Shown piece after piece: positions 22,295 through 22,407 of a stretch of DNA of 22,407 nucleotides. Origin of the DNA: Bacteroidota bacterium (GTDB taxonomy: Bacteria > Bacteroidota > Bacteroidia > Bacteroidales > GCA-2748055); contig JAAEOI010000063.1 in NCBI GenBank assembly GCA_024244665.1, positions 1 through 22,407 on the forward strand, read 5' to 3'. Both the position numbers and the translations under genes were made by a program. How positions within the stretch are numbered: the first letter of the stretch is position 1; each line of letters starts with the position of its first letter. Below the pieces are notes generated by a model. That model made no database searches and had not been told where the DNA came from. It saw nothing but the letters and a program-made list of their open reading frames with translations.

Positions 22295-22407
22295 TGTCCT
22301 GAAATCAGGTTGGAAGTGTACTTGCTAGGACGGATACCCTGTTCCACAATATTATTCAAGTATTTACATTGCCTGATTTCAATATTGGTAAATGATCTTT
22401 TGTTATA

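Noticed and set aside
1..22407. CRISPR array or defence system
   Set aside because: No regularly spaced direct repeats, Cas-like, toxin-antitoxin or restriction-modification genes were seen; the short repeats present are isolated inverted or imperfect tandem repeats.

Overview
The window is from a Bacteroidota chromosome, most likely a polysaccharide-degrading member of the Bacteroidales/Marinilabiliales type. The evidence is a type IX secretion (T9SS) sorting domain, Bacteroidota promoters (TTTG-N19-TAnnTTTG), mostly absent Shine-Dalgarno sites, lipoprotein and A|Q signal peptides, and dense exported carbohydrate-active enzymes. Species cannot be named from the sequence alone.

Layout. (1) 1-2229, plus strand: the 3' end of a sulfatase and a secreted SGNH-type sialate O-acetylesterase-like esterase. 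(2) 2400-5955, plus strand: a sugar permease of the GRP/ureide-permease type, a ribokinase and a lipoprotein ADP-ribosylglycohydrolase-family protein. This looks like a ribose or ribosyl-compound scavenging module. (3) 5980-8568, minus strand: a GH116-family lipoprotein, divergent from the next block. (4) 8705-15647, plus strand: a tight five-gene run of exported enzymes (SGNH esterase, two alpha/beta hydrolases, a sulfatase with FGly motif and C-terminal beta domain, and a GH78 alpha-L-rhamnosidase). (5) 15657-17900, minus strand: a NodU/CmcH carbamoyltransferase directly followed by an SxtJ-like membrane protein. (6) 18059-19105, minus strand: a uroporphyrinogen-decarboxylase/corrinoid-methyltransferase-like protein. 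(7) 19225-20550: a decaying stretch with a frameshifted lipoprotein remnant, an intact exported alpha/beta hydrolase and the C-terminal relic of a GH94 phosphorylase. (8) 20584-20799: a tRNA-Asp with a textbook promoter and a strong terminator. (9) 20940-22407: an AT-rich T9SS-cargo gene of unknown function and two different IS66-family transposase 3' fragments joined head to head.

Working together: blocks 1, 3 and 4 look like the enzymatic part of a polysaccharide utilisation locus for a rhamnose-containing glycan decorated with sulfate and ester groups. No SusC/SusD pair, regulator or sugar catabolic genes for rhamnose are visible here, so any such partners lie outside the window. The most unusual items are the carbamoyltransferase/SxtJ pair inside a degradative island, the exported ADP-ribosylglycohydrolase beside ribokinase and permease, the GH94 relic, and the quasi-palindromic IS66/IS66 junction. 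No clear evidence of a wholly new system was found; these are leads of moderate interest.
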